64,000 nt of DNA from Methylocystis silviterrae (lineage in GTDB: Bacteria > Pseudomonadota > Alphaproteobacteria > Rhizobiales > Beijerinckiaceae): positions 62,001-126,000 of the forward strand of contig NZ_JABVWW010000006.1 in the NCBI RefSeq assembly GCF_013350005.1, given 5' to 3'. Positions within the stretch are counted from its first letter, which is position 1, and every line of letters starts with the position of its first letter. The translations under genes were made by a program, and so were the position numbers. This document shows, in pieces, positions 36,097 to 45,434 of the stretch. Under the pieces are notes generated by a model that was given only the letters and a program-made list of their open reading frames with translations, searched no databases and was not told where the DNA came from.

Positions 36097-36272
36097 CGGC
36101 GCAATTCCAGCTGATAAGCCGCATATGGCCAATGACGGAGAGAGTTCAAGCTAAGCTTCCTATCAGCCAGCTCATGACGCCGGCTCCGGCGCGGGAGCTG
36201 CGCTGGAACTTGCTTTCCCGCGCGTCCGGCTCAATCTCTGTGCTGATGGGTTTTGACCGGATGCCTAAATCA

Positions 36273-37304
36273 ATGACCCTCCTCGACGCGCAGATGATTT
36301 CCGATATGCGAGAGGCTCCGGCGGCCGTGCGACGGCAGGGTGACGGGCTCGCCGAGGTTCTCCCAGTTCTCGCGGATCGGTTACGGCGCAAGCCGCCTCA
36401 AGTCGTGGTCACCTGCGCGCGCGGCAGTTCGGCGCACGCCGCGACCTTCGGCAAGCATCTGATCGAGCGATACCTCGGCGTCGTGGTGGCGCCCGCCGCG
36501 CCCAGCATCACGACGATCTATCATCAGCCTCTGCGCCTGGCTGACCAGCTCTTTCTCGCGATTTCACAGTCGGGCGAAAGCAGCGACATCATCGAACAGG
36601 CCGCTGCGGCGCGCTCCTGCGGGGCCGTGACCGCCTGCATCACAAATGACCCGGCGAGCGGGCTCGCTCGGGCCTGCGAATTCGTGTTGCCGATGGCGGC
36701 GGGCCCGGAACTGAGCATTCCCGCGACCAAGACGTTCATCGCATCGGTGGCGGCGCTTGCCCGACTGGTCGCCGTTTGGTCCGAGGACGCGGCGCTCGCG
36801 CGCGCGCTGACGGCATTGCCTGATCGCCTCGCCGCCGCCGGCGACCTCGACTGGGGCTGCGTCCTTGAGAAGATCGCAGGCGCGGAAAGCCTAGTCACGA
36901 TTGGACGGGGTCCGACGCTCGCCATCGCGCGCGAGGCCGCCCTGAAACTGAAGGAAACCTCGGACCTCCACGCGGAGTGCTTTTCTTCGGCCGAATTCCT
37001 CCACGGCCCGGTTGCTCTGGTGGCGCCTCACTATCCCGTGCTCATGTTTGCGCCGACCGACGCCGCCGCCGCGGGCATGACGCAGCTCGCCGCGGATCTC
37101 AGGGCAAAGGGCGCGGCGGTCTTTATCACCTCCTCGGAGGCGCGGACGCCCGACCGGCTTCCAGCATTGCTCCCTGAACATCCCGAAACCGACGCGATCT
37201 GTCTGATCCAGAGCTTCTACGCCATGGTCGTCCGCTTGGCCGCGATGCGCGGAAAGAACGCCGACCAGCCGCGCCACCTGCGAAAGATCACGCGCACGCG
37301 ATGA
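36273..37304 (+). CDS. SIS-domain glucosamine-6-phosphate deaminase (NagB-II type)
   Basis: A protein of about 343 residues with two SIS domains and no glutaminase domain. Key segments: REAPAAVRRQ at the start, VVVTCARGSSAHAATFGKHLIE, LAISQSGESSDII, SIPATKTFIASVAAL, then SLVTIGRGPTLAIAREAALKLKE and HAECFSSAEFLHGP. This layout matches the NagB-II class that replaces hexameric NagB in many proteobacteria. It overlaps nagA by an ATGA junction. In-frame ATGs at 36132 and 36174 would lengthen it; 36273 fits the family length best. Confidence 0.85.
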   Translation: MTLLDAQMISDMREAPAAVRRQGDGLAEVLPVLADRLRRKPPQVVVTCARGSSAHAATFGKHLIERYLGVVVAPAAPSITTIYHQPLRLADQLFLAISQSGESSDIIEQAAAARSCGAVTACITNDPASGLARACEFVLPMAAGPELSIPATKTFIASVAALARLVAVWSEDAALARALTALPDRLAAAGDLDWGCVLEKIAGAESLVTIGRGPTLAIAREAALKLKETSDLHAECFSSAEFLHGPVALVAPHYPVLMFAPTDAAAAGMTQLAADLRAKGAAVFITSSEARTPDRLPALLPEHPETDAICLIQSFYAMVVRLAAMRGKNADQPRHLRKITRTR

Positions 37305-38464
37305 ATGGCTTCTCTCGATACGCGGTGGCCGCGGACGTCGTCTTCGACGGCGAAAAAAAACATGACGACTGCGCCGTCGTGATTGAAGGTCAGCAAATCG
37401 CGGCGCTGACGCGGCGATCGGAACTCCCATCTTCGATGGAAGTTTACAACGTCCCTCAAGGCGCATGGCTCGCGCCGGGCTTTATCGACATTCAGGTCAA
37501 CGGCGGAGGCGACGTCCTTTTCAACGCCGATCCGACGCCCGACGCTTTGGCGAAGATTGCGCGGGCGCATCGCAAGTTCGGCGTGACGTCGCTTTTGCCG
37601 ACGCTCATCACGGATAGCGATGAAGCGATGGCTGCGGCGCTTGGCGCCGTAAGCGCAATCATGCCGCGCGAGCCAGGCATTCTCGGGGTTCACCTCGAGG
37701 GCCCTTTTTTGTCTCCGCAAAAGCCGGGCGTTCATCGGCGAGAGTTTATCCGCCGCCCAGAACCCCAGCATCGCCAAATGCTTCACTCATTTCGCGCGGG
37801 CGTATTGCTCGTGACGCTCGCGCCAGAGGAGGCGCCCGACGGCTTCATCGCCGAACTTGTCGCTGCGGGAGCGAAGGTCTCGCTCGGTCATTCGATGGCG
37901 ACTTATGAGCAAACCCGCGCCGCAATGGCGCAAGGCCTGACGGGCTTCACGCATTTGTTCAACGCAATGCGTCCGCTTTCCGCCCGCGAGCCCGGACCTG
38001 TCGCGGCGGCGCTCGAATCGCCCGACGCCTACTACGGGCTCATCGTCGACGGCGAGCATGTCGCCCCGGCCATGCTGGGATTGGCGATGCGCGGCGTCGG
38101 ACGCCCCATGCTGGTGAGCGACGCCATGCCGCCGGTCGGCGGCAAAAGGGTAGAGTTCGATCTTCTTGGTAGCCGGATTACGGTCCGCGACGGCAGTTGC
38201 CGCACGCAGGAGGGTGCGCTTGCAGGATCGTCGATCGAGATGGCGAGCGCGGTTCGCAACTGTGTGCGGCTTCTGGGACTTCCTCTGGAGCGGGCGCTGC
38301 GCTGCGCCTCTTGCCACCCTGCCGAGTTTCTAGGTCTCGGACGCTCGCTCGGCCGCCTCGCGCCGGGATATCGCGCCGACATGGTGGCGTTCGACCCGAC
38401 GGATATTTCGGTCTCCGCCGTCTGGGTCGCCGGCGAAAGATCGGATTATCGCCCAGGCGCGTAG
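37301..38464 (+). CDS. nagA: N-acetylglucosamine-6-phosphate deacetylase
   Basis: A 387-residue amidohydrolase making glucosamine 6-phosphate from GlcNAc 6-phosphate. Signatures: WLAPGFIDIQVNGGGDVLFN, GVHLEGPFLSPQKPGVHR (metal-binding Glu), VSLGHSMATYEQ, GFTHLFNAMRPLSAREPG, LVSDAMPP (catalytic Asp) and GYRADMVAFD. Together with the SIS deaminase it feeds MurQ and NagZ products into fructose 6-phosphate. Co-translated with the deaminase. Confidence 0.93.
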   Translation: MNGFSRYAVAADVVFDGEKKHDDCAVVIEGQQIAALTRRSELPSSMEVYNVPQGAWLAPGFIDIQVNGGGDVLFNADPTPDALAKIARAHRKFGVTSLLPTLITDSDEAMAAALGAVSAIMPREPGILGVHLEGPFLSPQKPGVHRREFIRRPEPQHRQMLHSFRAGVLLVTLAPEEAPDGFIAELVAAGAKVSLGHSMATYEQTRAAMAQGLTGFTHLFNAMRPLSAREPGPVAAALESPDAYYGLIVDGEHVAPAMLGLAMRGVGRPMLVSDAMPPVGGKRVEFDLLGSRITVRDGSCRTQEGALAGSSIEMASAVRNCVRLLGLPLERALRCASCHPAEFLGLGRSLGRLAPGYRADMVAFDPTDISVSAVWVAGERSDYRPGA

Positions 38465-38618
38465 CTCGTGGGCCGAGTCAGAAGCGCGACCACCTCGCTC
38501 AAGCGAATCTTGAGCATTCACAAAAGTGCTTGCCGGGCGAAGAACTATATCGCAGACAATTTCTCACTTCTCGATTCATTGGATTGGGTTCAGCCGCTGC
38601 GCTCTTAGGGAGAGACCG

Positions 38619-40271
38619 ATGTCTACCGATCAAAACTTCCCGTCGGAAAAAGTGGTGTCGGAGCTCGCCGCGCCGCAGGTTGTGCCGCCTCTCAATCAGC
38701 GTGGCCGGGTTGAACGTAGAGAGGTGCTGCGCGCCGCGACGGCCGGAATCATCGGGACCATTCTCGGCGTCAGATCGGCCAACGCGACAGGGCTGTTCTC
38801 ACGCCTGATGGGAGACTCAGCGTCGGCGGCGGAGGCGAACGCGCCGCGTCTTGCGACGCTCGGCGACTACGTCTGGCTCACCCCGACGAAGCTCGGCGGG
38901 GGCGCTCAGGTGCAGGATCTTGCGACCGGCAAGACGATGGCCTGGATCGAATATTGGAATTACGGCGACAGCTGCCCCATCGCCCATCATCTCGCGGCCT
39001 TTCCTTCGGCCGACCCCCGCAAAGGCTTCGAGTTCGTAAACTCGACCCAGGGTGGGCAGAACGTCCTGATTTATGGCATCCCCACTCAGATTCGGGAACA
39101 TGGAATGCTCGATCCTTTGTGGGGTCAGGGCAATCAGATCTATCGCGTCGGCTTCGACGGGCAGCAGATGAATTTGCTCGAGAATGTCGCCGAGACCACG
39201 GGAATCGGACTTGGCGTGCACACCGTTATTTTCCCGGATGCGTCGGGCTTCACGGTCGCGGACGGGCAAAAGGATGTGGTCGCCTTCTTCAATCGCGCCA
39301 CCGGAAACCAGAAGACAACGGTGATCGACGCATTCCGTTTCGACTGGCGTGGAAACGAGCCGGACGGCGTGCTCGAGGACAATTGGTTCAAAGGAGGAAC
39401 CGTTCGCGTTTCCCGTCTCTTAAAGGCGCCTGACACCGGGCTCTACGATTATCGCGGCGTCAAGGGAAACAAGCTCGATTGGGAGATGGTGCCCATGGGC
39501 GAGTATCTCGCCTATTCGGGACAGCTTCCGGGCGACTCGGTGAAGACGCTGACCGGCGCCGATAATTGCGTCCACCATCCGATCCATCCGCTCTCGCTGG
39601 TGACGCTTCGCATGTTCGCCGTCGGCGTCGTCATCGACCGGACGAAGATGGAGCCGGTGGCGTGCATCTCTTCCCCGGACGGCACGACCAAGGAAAGCAT
39701 TCCGGTTAAAAAGATCGCCGACGGCATTTGGGACATCAAGCTGGACAATGTCGTGTCCTCGGGACACGAATGCGGCTTTGGACCGCACGGCAAATGGTTC
39801 ACCATGACGAACAACACCCGACAAAACAGCATGGGCGTGTTCGATTGTTCGGACCGCGATCCGCGCAACTGGAAGCGAGTCGCCGAGTTCAAGGATTCGC
39901 ACTGGGTCGGCTCAACGCCAAGCCCGTTCCACATCACCTATTCGATGGACGGCTCGAAGATGTTTGTCTCCGAGCTGCATCGCAAGCCGGCGAAAAGCGC
40001 CATCGTCGTCGTCGACACCAATACGTGGACGACAATCAAGCGCTTCGAGAATGTCGGCGTTGACCTGCAGACGATGCATGTCACCTATGACGGCAAATAT
40101 GTGCTCGCGATCTTCAGCGGATTCCAGCGGCTCGAAGGAGGAACTTTCATCTTCACGCAGGATACGCTGGAGCCCGTTGGTTATATTCCGAACTTTGGCG
40201 GTCACCACGACTGCGTCATTGTTCCGCGGAACAATGAGGAACTGATCCACAGCCGCTGCACCACAGTCTGA
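38619..40271 (+). CDS. Tat-exported beta-propeller protein with NosZ-like histidine pattern, no CuA domain
   Basis: A 550-residue protein with a twin-arginine signal (VERREVLRAATAGIIGTILG, R33-R34). The body reads as a propeller, and conserved-looking His motifs recur: YGDSCPIAHHLAAFPS (H123/H124), GVHTVIFPD (H201), CVHHPIHP (319-323), GHECGFGPHGKW (H383/H390), PFHITYSMDG (H438), MHVTYDGKY (H487) and FGGHHDCVIVPRN (H529/H530). Order, several spacings and context resemble the seven CuZ ligands of nitrous oxide reductase (HH, H, PHG, H-x-x-YD, H, PHD). The C-terminal cupredoxin CuA domain is absent. It is not NosZ proper. A copper-type periplasmic redox role is inferred. Start at 38619 with an AGGGAG site. 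Two ABC genes follow. Confidence 0.6.
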   Translation: MSTDQNFPSEKVVSELAAPQVVPPLNQRGRVERREVLRAATAGIIGTILGVRSANATGLFSRLMGDSASAAEANAPRLATLGDYVWLTPTKLGGGAQVQDLATGKTMAWIEYWNYGDSCPIAHHLAAFPSADPRKGFEFVNSTQGGQNVLIYGIPTQIREHGMLDPLWGQGNQIYRVGFDGQQMNLLENVAETTGIGLGVHTVIFPDASGFTVADGQKDVVAFFNRATGNQKTTVIDAFRFDWRGNEPDGVLEDNWFKGGTVRVSRLLKAPDTGLYDYRGVKGNKLDWEMVPMGEYLAYSGQLPGDSVKTLTGADNCVHHPIHPLSLVTLRMFAVGVVIDRTKMEPVACISSPDGTTKESIPVKKIADGIWDIKLDNVVSSGHECGFGPHGKWFTMTNNTRQNSMGVFDCSDRDPRNWKRVAEFKDSHWVGSTPSPFHITYSMDGSKMFVSELHRKPAKSAIVVVDTNTWTTIKRFENVGVDLQTMHVTYDGKYVLAIFSGFQRLEGGTFIFTQDTLEPVGYIPNFGGHHDCVIVPRNNEELIHSRCTTV

Positions 40272-40409
40272 CGGGATCGGCGAACCCGCAAGACGATTCT
40301 CGTCTCGCTTGCGCCTAGCGACGCGCGTCTCAAGCGATCGCGGCTACACAACGAAGCGGCCCCGCCCCTTAAGCCAGGCCGCGTCGACCTGCAGATAACG
40401 GTTCCACCT

Positions 40410-41714
40410 ATGACGAAACGCCATCGCTCGCGCTTCCTGCTGGTGCGGCTCGGCGCTCAGAACGTCGGACGTCGGCTGCTGCGGAGTCTTTTGCTCGGCA
40501 TGGCGGTGATGATCGCCGTCGGGGTTGTCTTCTCCGGCTTTGTCACCGGCTGGTCGCTGCGGGAAGGAATCTTGACGACCTTTTCGCGGATGGGCGCCGA
40601 TCTCGTTGTCGTGCCGCATGGCGCCTTGGTGAACATCACCAGCACGCTGCTCACGATACAGCCGACGGATCTCGATCTGGATGCCGCGCTGGGCGACAAG
40701 CTCAGAGCCGTTCCCGGCGTGGCGAAGGTCGCCGCGCAGCATCTCATCCGCGCGAGCGTCGAAGGACGCGCGATCAATCTGATCGCCTATGATCAGGCGA
40801 CCGATTTCACCGTCGAATCTTGGCTGCCCGCGGGGGAGAAACCCGTGGCCGCGACCGGGGGCTTGCTTGTTGGGGAGCGGGTCGCGCTGAAGACTGGCGA
40901 AGCCCTGACGATTTGCGGTCGGTCGCTGGTCGTGACGGGCCGATTGGGTCGAACGGGCGTGGGCCCCTTTGACGAATCTTATTTCATCAGTTTTTCCGCG
41001 CTCGACGAACTTGTCGCCGCGATCCGGGCGCGCCCTGCGCATATCCCTGTTCATCCGCCCGCGTCTTCGCCCTCCGAAGGGGTCGACGCGACGCATCATG
41101 ATCACGCCGCGGGACGGCCCGAATGCCTTCCGTCAATCGCGCAGGATCGTGTCTCTGCATTCCTCCTGCAACTGTCGCCCGGCGCCTCGGCGGAGCAAGC
41201 GCGTTTCGCCATTGGACAGATTCCGGCAATCAAAATCGTCACGGGCAATCCGATCTTCACCGCGGCGCGCCAATCGCTCGGAAGTCTCTTCTGGGGCGTG
41301 GCGATCTTCGCGGGCTTGCTGATGCTGGCGATATTCTTTCTCGTCTCGTTGTTGTTTTCCGCCATCCTTCAAGAGCGCTATCGCGAAATCGGCGTGCTGC
41401 GGGCCATGGGCGCGCGGCCGGCGCAGATCATATCGATCACCCTGATCGAGGCGGGGCTCATCACAGGCTTTGGCGGCTTGTTAGGCATCGGCGCGGGTTT
41501 CTCGCTGATCTTTATTTTTGCCCGTTCTCTCGGCTTTTATTTTTCGTCGCTCGGCGTGCCCTTCGACGCCCCGCCTGCCGGAATCATATGGATTGCCGCG
41601 GGCGCCGCCGCGCTCTGCGGCGTCGCGATCGGCGTCGGAGGCGCTTTTGTCGCCGCTTGGCGGACACGGCGTCTCGAACCCTACGCGATGATCCAGATGG
41701 AAAGTGCGCGATGA
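40410..41714 (+). CDS. ABC transporter permease, FtsX/MacB type, with His-rich periplasmic loop
   Basis: A 434-residue permease with the FtsX layout: TM1 (about 25-45), a large exported domain of some 230 residues, then three TMs (about 280-310, 330-360, 385-420). QERYREIGVLRAMGARPAQI is the conserved cytoplasmic loop. The periplasmic domain carries a His-rich stretch, HIPVH (211-215) and THHDHAAGRPEC (228-239), suggesting metal binding. It overlaps the ATPase gene by an ATGA junction. Downstream of the NosZ-like propeller, it may serve its metal loading or export of a ligand (inference). Confidence 0.85.
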   Translation: MTKRHRSRFLLVRLGAQNVGRRLLRSLLLGMAVMIAVGVVFSGFVTGWSLREGILTTFSRMGADLVVVPHGALVNITSTLLTIQPTDLDLDAALGDKLRAVPGVAKVAAQHLIRASVEGRAINLIAYDQATDFTVESWLPAGEKPVAATGGLLVGERVALKTGEALTICGRSLVVTGRLGRTGVGPFDESYFISFSALDELVAAIRARPAHIPVHPPASSPSEGVDATHHDHAAGRPECLPSIAQDRVSAFLLQLSPGASAEQARFAIGQIPAIKIVTGNPIFTAARQSLGSLFWGVAIFAGLLMLAIFFLVSLLFSAILQERYREIGVLRAMGARPAQIISITLIEAGLITGFGGLLGIGAGFSLIFIFARSLGFYFSSLGVPFDAPPAGIIWIAAGAAALCGVAIGVGGAFVAAWRTRRLEPYAMIQMESAR

Positions 41715-43111
41715 TTCTTTCCGCCAAGGGTTTGCGCAAGCGTTACGGCGGCGATGCTGGCGTGGAAGCGGTGATCTGCGCCGATCTGATCGTTGGCGCA
41801 GGCGAGTTCGTTTCGATCGTCGGACGATCTGGCTCCGGTAAATCGACGCTGCTCGCCATGGTCGGCGGGCTGACGGCGCCGACCGCGGGCAGGGTTCAAC
41901 TGGCGGGGGACGAGATCTGGGATCTTCCCGAGGCGCAGCTTGCCGATGTCAGGCGGGCGCGCATCGGTTTCGTCTTTCAATTCCCCAGCCTCCTCCCCAA
42001 TCTTCGCGCCATCGATAACGTCGCTTTGCCGGCCCTGCTGGGTAACGACGTGACGCCGGAATACGCCTATGCGCGCGCGCAAGGCCTTCTTGCCCGCGTC
42101 GGCCTGGTTGAGCGGATGACAACCTTCCCAGGACAGATGTCCGGCGGCGAACAGCGTCGCGTCGTCATCGCTCGGGCTTTGATCAATGAGCCGCAATTGC
42201 TTCTTGGGGACGAACCGACAAGCGACCTCGACGAGGAGACGGAAGAAGAGATCTTCGCGCTGCTCGACAATTTGCGACGAGAAGAAAATTTCGCCATGGC
42301 GCTCGTCACGCATAACCATGCGCTTGCGCAACGCGCTGATCGCATGTTCGAGATGCGGCGAGGCATTCTCCTTCCGAGCGACGCGCCGCGCGGCTTCGTC
42401 GCTGCGCCGATCCGCTACGCCGAACCGACCGCGCTAAAAGCGCCCGCCCCGATCGGCGCCGCTGCAGACGGCGCTCGCGATTTCGAAAAACTCGGCAAGA
42501 CGCTGTGGGCGACAGCGGGACGCGTCTTCGCCGCCGCGGCGCTGATGTTCGTCTTAGCGTCTGCGGCAAATTACGGCGTGGCGCGCTATCAACAGTATGA
42601 ACTTGACGCCGGTCGGCAGCGACTCGCCGCGCTCGAAGAACTTGCGACGTCCACTCTGCAGAGCGACATCGCGTCAATTTCGCAGCTTGGCGACGGCCGT
42701 TATGAGGTGACGATTTATCTCGAGAACACAAAAGCCGAACACCCCATTTACGTCATGTCGCCGAGCGTGCAGGGTTTCGTGCAGGTTGGAGTCGGCTGGC
42801 AGGAAGCGCCGCTCACACCGGTCGACGACGCGACCGCCGCGGTGCTGAAAGTCACAGGCCGGCAGCTCTACCGCTTCATTTTTGAGGCCCGCCTCACGAA
42901 ATTCACCGAATTATTGCCGCACTATATGCATGTGCGCTTCAGCAACAACATGCTTGTCAGTCCCGAGAGCACACCCACGAATGAGTTATTTCAGCGGGTC
43001 GATAATTATTATGTCTATCTGAAACCGGACAATGTTGACGACGCTACGATCGCAAAAGATGTCCGGTTTCCCGGACCGCCTCCGGTCTGGATCTGGATGC
43101 CGCCGCACTGA
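41711..43111 (+). CDS. ABC ATPase fused to a membrane anchor and exported C-terminal domain
   Basis: A 466-residue protein. Residues 1 to about 225 are a LolD/MacB-type ATPase: Walker A GRSGSGKST, Q-loop FVFQFPSLLPN, signature MSGGEQRRVVIARAL, Walker B LLLGDEPTSDLD, H-loop LVTHNH. A linker is followed by one TM (about 275-295, AAALMFVLASAANYGVARY) and about 170 residues of beta-rich sequence (DGRYEVTIYLENT, then HPIYVMSPSVQGFVQVGVGW and YYVYLKPDNV). A cytosolic ATPase carrying its own exported domain is unusual for this class. No family recognised for the tail. Confidence 0.8.
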   Translation: MILSAKGLRKRYGGDAGVEAVICADLIVGAGEFVSIVGRSGSGKSTLLAMVGGLTAPTAGRVQLAGDEIWDLPEAQLADVRRARIGFVFQFPSLLPNLRAIDNVALPALLGNDVTPEYAYARAQGLLARVGLVERMTTFPGQMSGGEQRRVVIARALINEPQLLLGDEPTSDLDEETEEEIFALLDNLRREENFAMALVTHNHALAQRADRMFEMRRGILLPSDAPRGFVAAPIRYAEPTALKAPAPIGAAADGARDFEKLGKTLWATAGRVFAAAALMFVLASAANYGVARYQQYELDAGRQRLAALEELATSTLQSDIASISQLGDGRYEVTIYLENTKAEHPIYVMSPSVQGFVQVGVGWQEAPLTPVDDATAAVLKVTGRQLYRFIFEARLTKFTELLPHYMHVRFSNNMLVSPESTPTNELFQRVDNYYVYLKPDNVDDATIAKDVRFPGPPPVWIWMPPH

Positions 43112-43143
43112 AGTCTCTTCCTCTGACCCAGCGCAATCGCCCT

Positions 43144-43881
43144 CTACGCGGTGGCGGCAGCGTCCAAAATCGCCGCCGCTTCGATAAGGTCGAAGTCGGG
43201 AATTCGCGCGTTCATCAAAGGATCTTCGCCGGATATCCATTGTTCGAGCGTATGTGGCGCGGAGAGCGCGCAGTTGAGCGCTCTGTTGACCTCATAGAGT
43301 CCCCAGGCCAGTCCGGCGCGCCGCAGCGCCGCCATCAGGGCGTTCTGAACGAGGCTACGGACAACGAGATGCGGCGTGGAGATCGGCGCTTCAACGGCTT
43401 CGCCTCTCACCGCCGCAAGGCATAACGCCTTGTCGAAGGCCGCATGGCCGCGACAAGCAAGCGGACGAATTTTATAGGCGAGGCATAATTCGCCTTCGAT
43501 CAGCGGGCAGGCATGCTGGGCGGTCAGTCGCTGTTCTTCGGACAGGCCGCCAACGGCCTGATCGGCGTCGGCGATGCGCTTACCGAGCATTATGCCGCGC
43601 TCCCGAAAGGCGGCGGCGTTAACGGAAATGAAGCGCGCGAGCAGGAAGATTTCTGGAGCCGTCGCGACGACGCGAAGGCGGCAACAGGCCGCGCATTCTC
43701 CCTGACAGGCGAGCGCTGGCGCGCCTGCAGCCTGAAGGGCGACGTTTTGCGTGAAGCTGTCAAAAGCTTGCCCGCAGAGCAGCGCGACGAGTTCTGGGCG
43801 CGCCCGGCAGGAGCCTATCGTTTCGCTGAAGGCATGCGACGTGGCCTTGAAGAAGGCAGAAGGGCTGATATCTGCTGTCAC
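43144..43881 (-). CDS. YkgJ-family cysteine-cluster protein
   Basis: About 245 residues. The Cys motif CQGECAACCRLRVVATAPE, then CPLIEGELCLAYKIRPLACRGH, is the zinc/iron-chelating CxxCxxCC pattern of the YkgJ family. The GTG at 43881 is preferred because GGGGAG lies just upstream; longer in-frame starts reach 44040 without a ribosome site. Probably binds an Fe-S cluster or metal; function unknown. Convergent with the ABC ATPase gene. Confidence 0.75.
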   Translation of the reverse strand: MTADISPSAFFKATSHAFSETIGSCRARPELVALLCGQAFDSFTQNVALQAAGAPALACQGECAACCRLRVVATAPEIFLLARFISVNAAAFRERGIMLGKRIADADQAVGGLSEEQRLTAQHACPLIEGELCLAYKIRPLACRGHAAFDKALCLAAVRGEAVEAPISTPHLVVRSLVQNALMAALRRAGLAWGLYEVNRALNCALSAPHTLEQWISGEDPLMNARIPDFDLIEAAAILDAAATA

Positions 43882-44075
43882 CCGTATCTCCCCTTGCGCC
43901 GGTAAGAATGATCGGGGCGAGCACATAGCCGACAATCGAGGCCACGCCGGTCCCGCAGTAAACCCCACATGCCAGAGGCGGCGGCCAATGCTAACCAACC
44001 GAGACGGCGCTCGTGGACTCCATAGCACTGGAGCTGACACGGAGCGATTTCGAAGAAATCGTCAGATTTTATCCA

Positions 44076-45434
44076 CTAGAATATCGTCTGCAGACGCAGG
44101 CCGAGATAGCTCGCCCGCGCCCGCAGCGGATTCCACGGATCGATGATCTGGACGTCGCCCGAGAGCCGCAGCCATCGGGTCACGGCGAAATTATAGAAGG
44201 CCTCGACGCCGCCTTCGCTGCGACGATTGATTCGCCGCGCCGCCAGTCCGGAGAGGAGCGGCTGGGTCAGCCCGTAATGGTAATAGCCGACGCCCCAGCG
44301 ATCGTCCTCGCGGCCCGTCATCAGATTGTAGCCGGCGAGACCGACGAGCATGCTCCATCTGACCGGATTGGGATTGCCGTCCGACAGCGTCGCGAGCGTG
44401 AACAGGCCCCAGCCGAGTTTGGGGTTCGTTTCGCTCTGCATCAGATACTGCTGGACGGCGTAGGAGACGAACCAGAAGCCCTTTTTGGTCAAGCCGCGGA
44501 GCCGGGCGATCGCCTGCCGAGTTTCGCCGATGTCGTCGAGGTCGAAGCCTCTGGCGTTGCTGTAGGCGAAGCGCAGCGTATGGAAGCCGCGCAGTCCGCC
44601 GATCTCGACGGGCACGGTCGCCATCAGACCGGCGCCGACGCCGCGCTCGAATGGGCGCGTGATGACGCGCGGCTGCTGGGCGTTGCGTGGGTCGGCGACC
44701 ATCACCTTGAGGTCGAAATATTTGGTCTTGAGCGCGGCGACGCCGCCCAGGAGATAGGGCGGCGCGATAATCAGACGGTCGGCGACGCTTTCCGGCGAGC
44801 TGACGCCAATGCCGGTCGACGGCAGCGCGAAGGCGCGGTTCATGAACGTGTCGATGCCGCCGCCGCCGACCAGCGGCGTCTGCGCGGCGAGCGTCAGCAT
44901 GTTGAACTTGCCGATCGTCACCGAAAGTTCTTCGCTCAGCTCCTGCGTCAGCGTCATCGACAGCGCCGAGTGATAGCCGTCGCGCTCGATGAACGCCTGG
45001 GCGACATTGACCGGCAGCAGCGCGAGATCCTGCCGGTTCACGTTGCGGCCGAAGTAATGCTCATATTGCGCGTTGAACTTGAGCCCTTTCCAGAAGCCGA
45101 GCTTTTCGCCGTCGACGCGCAGAAACATGTCCATCTTGCCGCCGTAGCGCGCCGTCCGGTCGATCGCGCCCGCGGGAATGCCCTGGTAGAACTGCGTGAC
45201 CCAAACGTCGACGTTGACGCCGAATTTACGCAGCTGATCCTTGGGGCCGCCCGGCGTATCGGTCAGCGATTTCTGCTTGGCGAGCGAGACGAGACTGTCT
45301 TCGGCGAGGACCGGCGCGCCCATCGTCGCGACAAGGGCTGCGAGGCTGGCGCCGGCCGCGGCGATTAGGCTGCGCGCCCGCGCGAGTCGCCTTTTGGAGG
45401 AGGTCGGCCCGCTCCACTCCCTCCTCCGCCACAT
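44076..45434 (-). CDS. OprB-type carbohydrate-selective porin
   Basis: A 452-residue outer membrane protein with an N-terminal signal region (SLAALVATMGAPVLAED) and the OprB pattern. It has GVNVDVWVTQFYQGIPAG at the start of the barrel, alternating aromatic strands, and RLSGDVQIIDPWN near the end. The C-terminal residue is Phe, as in barrel proteins recognised by BamA. It would pass sugars or other small solutes. Stands alone. Confidence 0.85.
   Translation of the reverse strand: MWRRREWSGPTSSKRRLARARSLIAAAGASLAALVATMGAPVLAEDSLVSLAKQKSLTDTPGGPKDQLRKFGVNVDVWVTQFYQGIPAGAIDRTARYGGKMDMFLRVDGEKLGFWKGLKFNAQYEHYFGRNVNRQDLALLPVNVAQAFIERDGYHSALSMTLTQELSEELSVTIGKFNMLTLAAQTPLVGGGGIDTFMNRAFALPSTGIGVSSPESVADRLIIAPPYLLGGVAALKTKYFDLKVMVADPRNAQQPRVITRPFERGVGAGLMATVPVEIGGLRGFHTLRFAYSNARGFDLDDIGETRQAIARLRGLTKKGFWFVSYAVQQYLMQSETNPKLGWGLFTLATLSDGNPNPVRWSMLVGLAGYNLMTGREDDRWGVGYYHYGLTQPLLSGLAARRINRRSEGGVEAFYNFAVTRWLRLSGDVQIIDPWNPLRARASYLGLRLQTIF

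Noticed and set aside
38619-40271. Call as selenium-binding protein/methanethiol oxidase or as full nitrous oxide reductase
   Set aside because: The opening and mid-region do not show the usual SBP56 motifs, and the C-terminal CuA domain required for NosZ is absent. Only the histidine pattern resembles NosZ.
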